A stretch of DNA of 64,000 nt, taken from contig CM054179.1 of assembly GCA_028829895.1 (NCBI GenBank), positions 114,271,721-114,335,720 on the forward strand, in the 5' to 3' direction. Both the position numbers and the translations under genes were made by a program. Below the pieces are notes generated by a model that made no database searches, was not told the DNA's origin, and saw nothing but the letters and a program-made list of their open reading frames with translations. Shown piece by piece: positions 61,521-64,000 of this stretch. Every line of letters starts with the position of its first letter. Position 1 is the stretch's first letter. The DNA is from Sinotaia quadrata (taxonomy: Eukaryota > Mollusca > Gastropoda > Architaenioglossa > Viviparidae).

Positions 61521-62620
61521 ATTACAAGCATTTTATAATAAATGGTGTTAAACACAGGTACTGATGTAGTTCAAGTAGAGTGCAGTGGTTCACTGCTGTC
61601 TGAAGCAGATAACTAAGAAAGGCGTGCTCTTCTCCAGAAAAGTCACATCAAGTGACAGCTTAAGAGTCAGATCTAAAATGTTTCTACACTTCCATATCTC
61701 TCCACAAGCATTCTCAAACTTACATTATCTGGCAATAGAATATATTAACCTAATCCTTACATGTAAGCATAAAATAAAATATAATCAAATTTATAAATGA
61801 CATTTCCACTAGGGACAATGTCATATGTTCAACAACTGCAACGTACGAAATTTCTCTAATTATTACAAGACACAGTACAGCAGTTCAAATACACAAAATC
61901 ATTTCTAAAACTAATTGCAAACCCATAAAAGTCAACTTTCTAAATACATGAAATCATCTCTGAGTCTAAGGGCAACCATAAAATTAGTAGTTCTAAGTAT
62001 ATGAAAAATATTTCTAATCCATTCTTTCATTATCAGTCAGATAACGCACCAATTTACGATCAGCCTTTAAGACCGGACTTAATGACAAACAAAATCAAAG
62101 TGATAAGAACAAGGATTTTTCTAACAGGTCACTTTTATTGGCTAGATTTATTATTGGCCATTATCAGACCATTGGTCGAATATAACTGGCCAACCTCCTA
62201 GAACTGGTTAGCATCAGTGGGTGAGTTGTTTATTACTAAACTTGGTTTGCTCACTTCAAGAAACTTCAACAATGAAAAATAAAAGCGTGACATGGTAATG
62301 CATAATTAAGTAGTTCCAGAGAAAAGGTGCACTGCACAAATTCAGCTTTCAACTCTTGCTGCATTAAATATTAGCAGCATAAATATAATAATTTCTTAAA
62401 CACGTGCAGGCAACTTTGTTCTGTCACACATACAAATGTAATTTAAAATTTACTTATATAAATATTTTGTTCAACAGCAGTTTCAGTTAGCTAAATGAGA
62501 TCGAGATCATCCATTCACCGTAACTTTTTCACTTGCCCACTTTTATTTGCTTTATATGATCAGTGCATCCTTGGTATGTTTTAGGAATGAACATACACTT
62601 AATAAGATGGTGGTAATTGT
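61521..62620. other. Probably further decayed transposon, unassigned
   Basis: No gene. Short open frames (61585-61800, 62001-62201) have no motifs; part may extend family B. Confidence 0.35.
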
Positions 62621-62639
62621 TGTATGATGGGGAATGTTC

Positions 62640-62900
62640 TCATACATATTACTATTAAGAGTCTGCCAGAGTGTGTACTTCACTCCAGCCCATCAAGAAA
62701 AGTTGCAAGGCGAAAGTGACTACAGTGTGGCTAGAATTGAATCAGGAATTAGGATGAAAACTGTTACTTATTTTTCTAAATCTTGTTAACTTTTCTTTTA
62801 TTAAAATTCTTGTTATTATTTTAATCGTGTATTTGTTAGTGAAGTAATTTCTATAGTTTGTTATCGTAGTCGGAAGTGATAATCTAATGAATACATTTTG
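62640..62900 (+). repeat. Dispersed repeat, inverted relative to 16050-16310
   Basis: GTGACTACAGTGTGGCTAGAATTGAAT and the TTGTTAACTTTTCTTTTATT region match the reverse complement of the 16.1 kb copy. Confidence 0.6.
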
Positions 62901-64000
62901 TTCTACTGCAGTAGATATTTCCCGCATCTACGAGGATCATAGTGTCGTCCCTGTACCCTGGGTTGCTCACTTTTTTTTTAAAATTTTGAATTTGTATTCT
63001 TGTTCTAGTTTCACATAAACTTTTATTAAGGCGCGGTCTCCATTATACTAATATAATAAAATAGCAGTTGGACTGGAAACAAGTATTTGCTTGTGATAAA
63101 TACTGTCTATTTAATTTTTATTTTATTCACCTCACATCAGCCTGTCTCTTTCCTAAATACTAAAATTGATGGTCTTCTACACCGATCTTCCCAAATGACC
63201 TACAGAGGTAGAGGACGCATGTACTTCTCAACTCAACGTTAATGTCACTACGGTAAAATGAATAGGCCTACATTAGCCACTTATATTAATGAAATGATAA
63301 AAAAAAAAAAGAAAATTATTGAAGCCTATATCAGTGATTGTTCTTTTCTTCCAGGAATTCACTTATCTCTGTTGTGGAATTAACTGGATCTTCTGAAACA
63401 CCATAAACAATTTATCACAACAGGGGAGATGAAATCCTACATTTTCTTTCCTTTTAAAGTGCAGTGTTAGTCAAGATCTATAGCTAGTCATTCCACTAAT
63501 TACAGCAAAATTAAAATACGCATATTAACATTTCAAACTAATGTATATTTGCCTGAATTTTTTTAATGAAACATGATTGTATAGACTAGTTTTCATAATT
63601 CAGGATCCCTTTATTCATTTAGAATATAAAGATATGCTGAAAATATGGACCATTTCGGAGAACTATGCATGCAAGTGACCTTTCAGGTCGTGGAGGTCAG
63701 ATTAGTACCGGTTCACTGGCTTATTCTCTGGATGAATTCTTTTTGTGACATTAAGTGAAAAAAATAAAGATATGACAGGAGTTTGAAATACGACAAAGCA
63801 ACATTTTTCTGTTGTAATGAAAAAACTAAAATTTAAATGACTTTTAATAGACAAAAATATTTCGTAAATAAGTAATATAAGTATCTAATTACAACTAATA
63901 TATTTTCTTTACTAACCTCAATTACTAACTTAATATGGATATATATTTAGTTTAAATGAGTTATAGAACTATAACTTCGATTGTGGAAACAATTCAGTTC
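62901..64000. other. Right end of window, nothing firmly recognised
   Basis: No supported feature. A pyrimidine-rich acceptor-like site at about 63355 is discussed among the rejected items. Confidence 0.4.

Noticed and set aside
63355..63410. Acceptor-like TTCTTTTCTTCCAG followed by a short open stretch ending in TAA
   Set aside because: It lies about 4 kb after the receptor stop, with no partner exon or matching phase chain. One acceptor-like site is expected by chance in AT-rich DNA.

Overview
The window looks like animal nuclear DNA: AT-rich, with long introns, many CA/GT/TC microsatellites, GT-AG splice sites and nested retrotransposons. The receptor and transposon types fit a lophotrochozoan, most likely a mollusc (perhaps a gastropod). 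That is an inference; no diagnostic gene fixes the species. The only host gene I can follow is on the + strand. I see no rRNA gene, CRISPR array or bacterial operon.

Layout. 279-10050 is a nested transposon block: a 5'-truncated LINE of the R2 superclade (restriction-like endonuclease type) sits in an AAT microsatellite and is split by a full-length 8.6 kb Ty3/gypsy LTR retrotransposon (700-9313, target duplication CAGAA). That element has an intact 1518-residue Gag-Pol whose integrase lies UPSTREAM of reverse transcriptase (order Gag-PR-INT-RT-RH). About 10051-14150 is copy 1 of a duplicated segment with an immunoglobulin exon and half of a second one (the latter carries a stop). 14150-28660 is mainly decayed repeats, including fossil relatives of the LTR element and two copies of a receptor-stalk intron segment. 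28665-33066 is copy 2 of the duplicated segment. From there a chain of 11 exons (29377-59278) reads as one open frame of 400 codons: Ig domain 1 (one exon), Ig domain 2 (three exons), a short stalk with two proposed microexons, a transmembrane helix, and a tyrosine-rich cytoplasmic tail with a DG-x-YxxL motif, followed by a stop and polyadenylation signals. The signal-peptide exon and promoter were not found and may lie outside the window. The introns hold a TA-flanked MITE, two LTR fragments, more fossil gypsy pieces, minisatellites and a second LINE tail. After about 59610 there are only repeats and unassigned DNA.

How it fits together. The receptor looks like a type I membrane protein of the immune or adhesion kind, in a locus that has undergone tandem partial duplication. 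All tested exon phases match, and the Ig1 cassette is a symmetric phase 1-1 exon, so the cassettes could be shuffled or alternatively spliced. Relative dates can be read from the sequence: the duplication came first; the LINE inserted later into copy 1 only (copy 2 keeps the empty AAT site); the LTR element then inserted into the LINE, recently, because its LTRs differ at only about five positions by eye. All identities and counts here are hand comparisons, not computed alignments.
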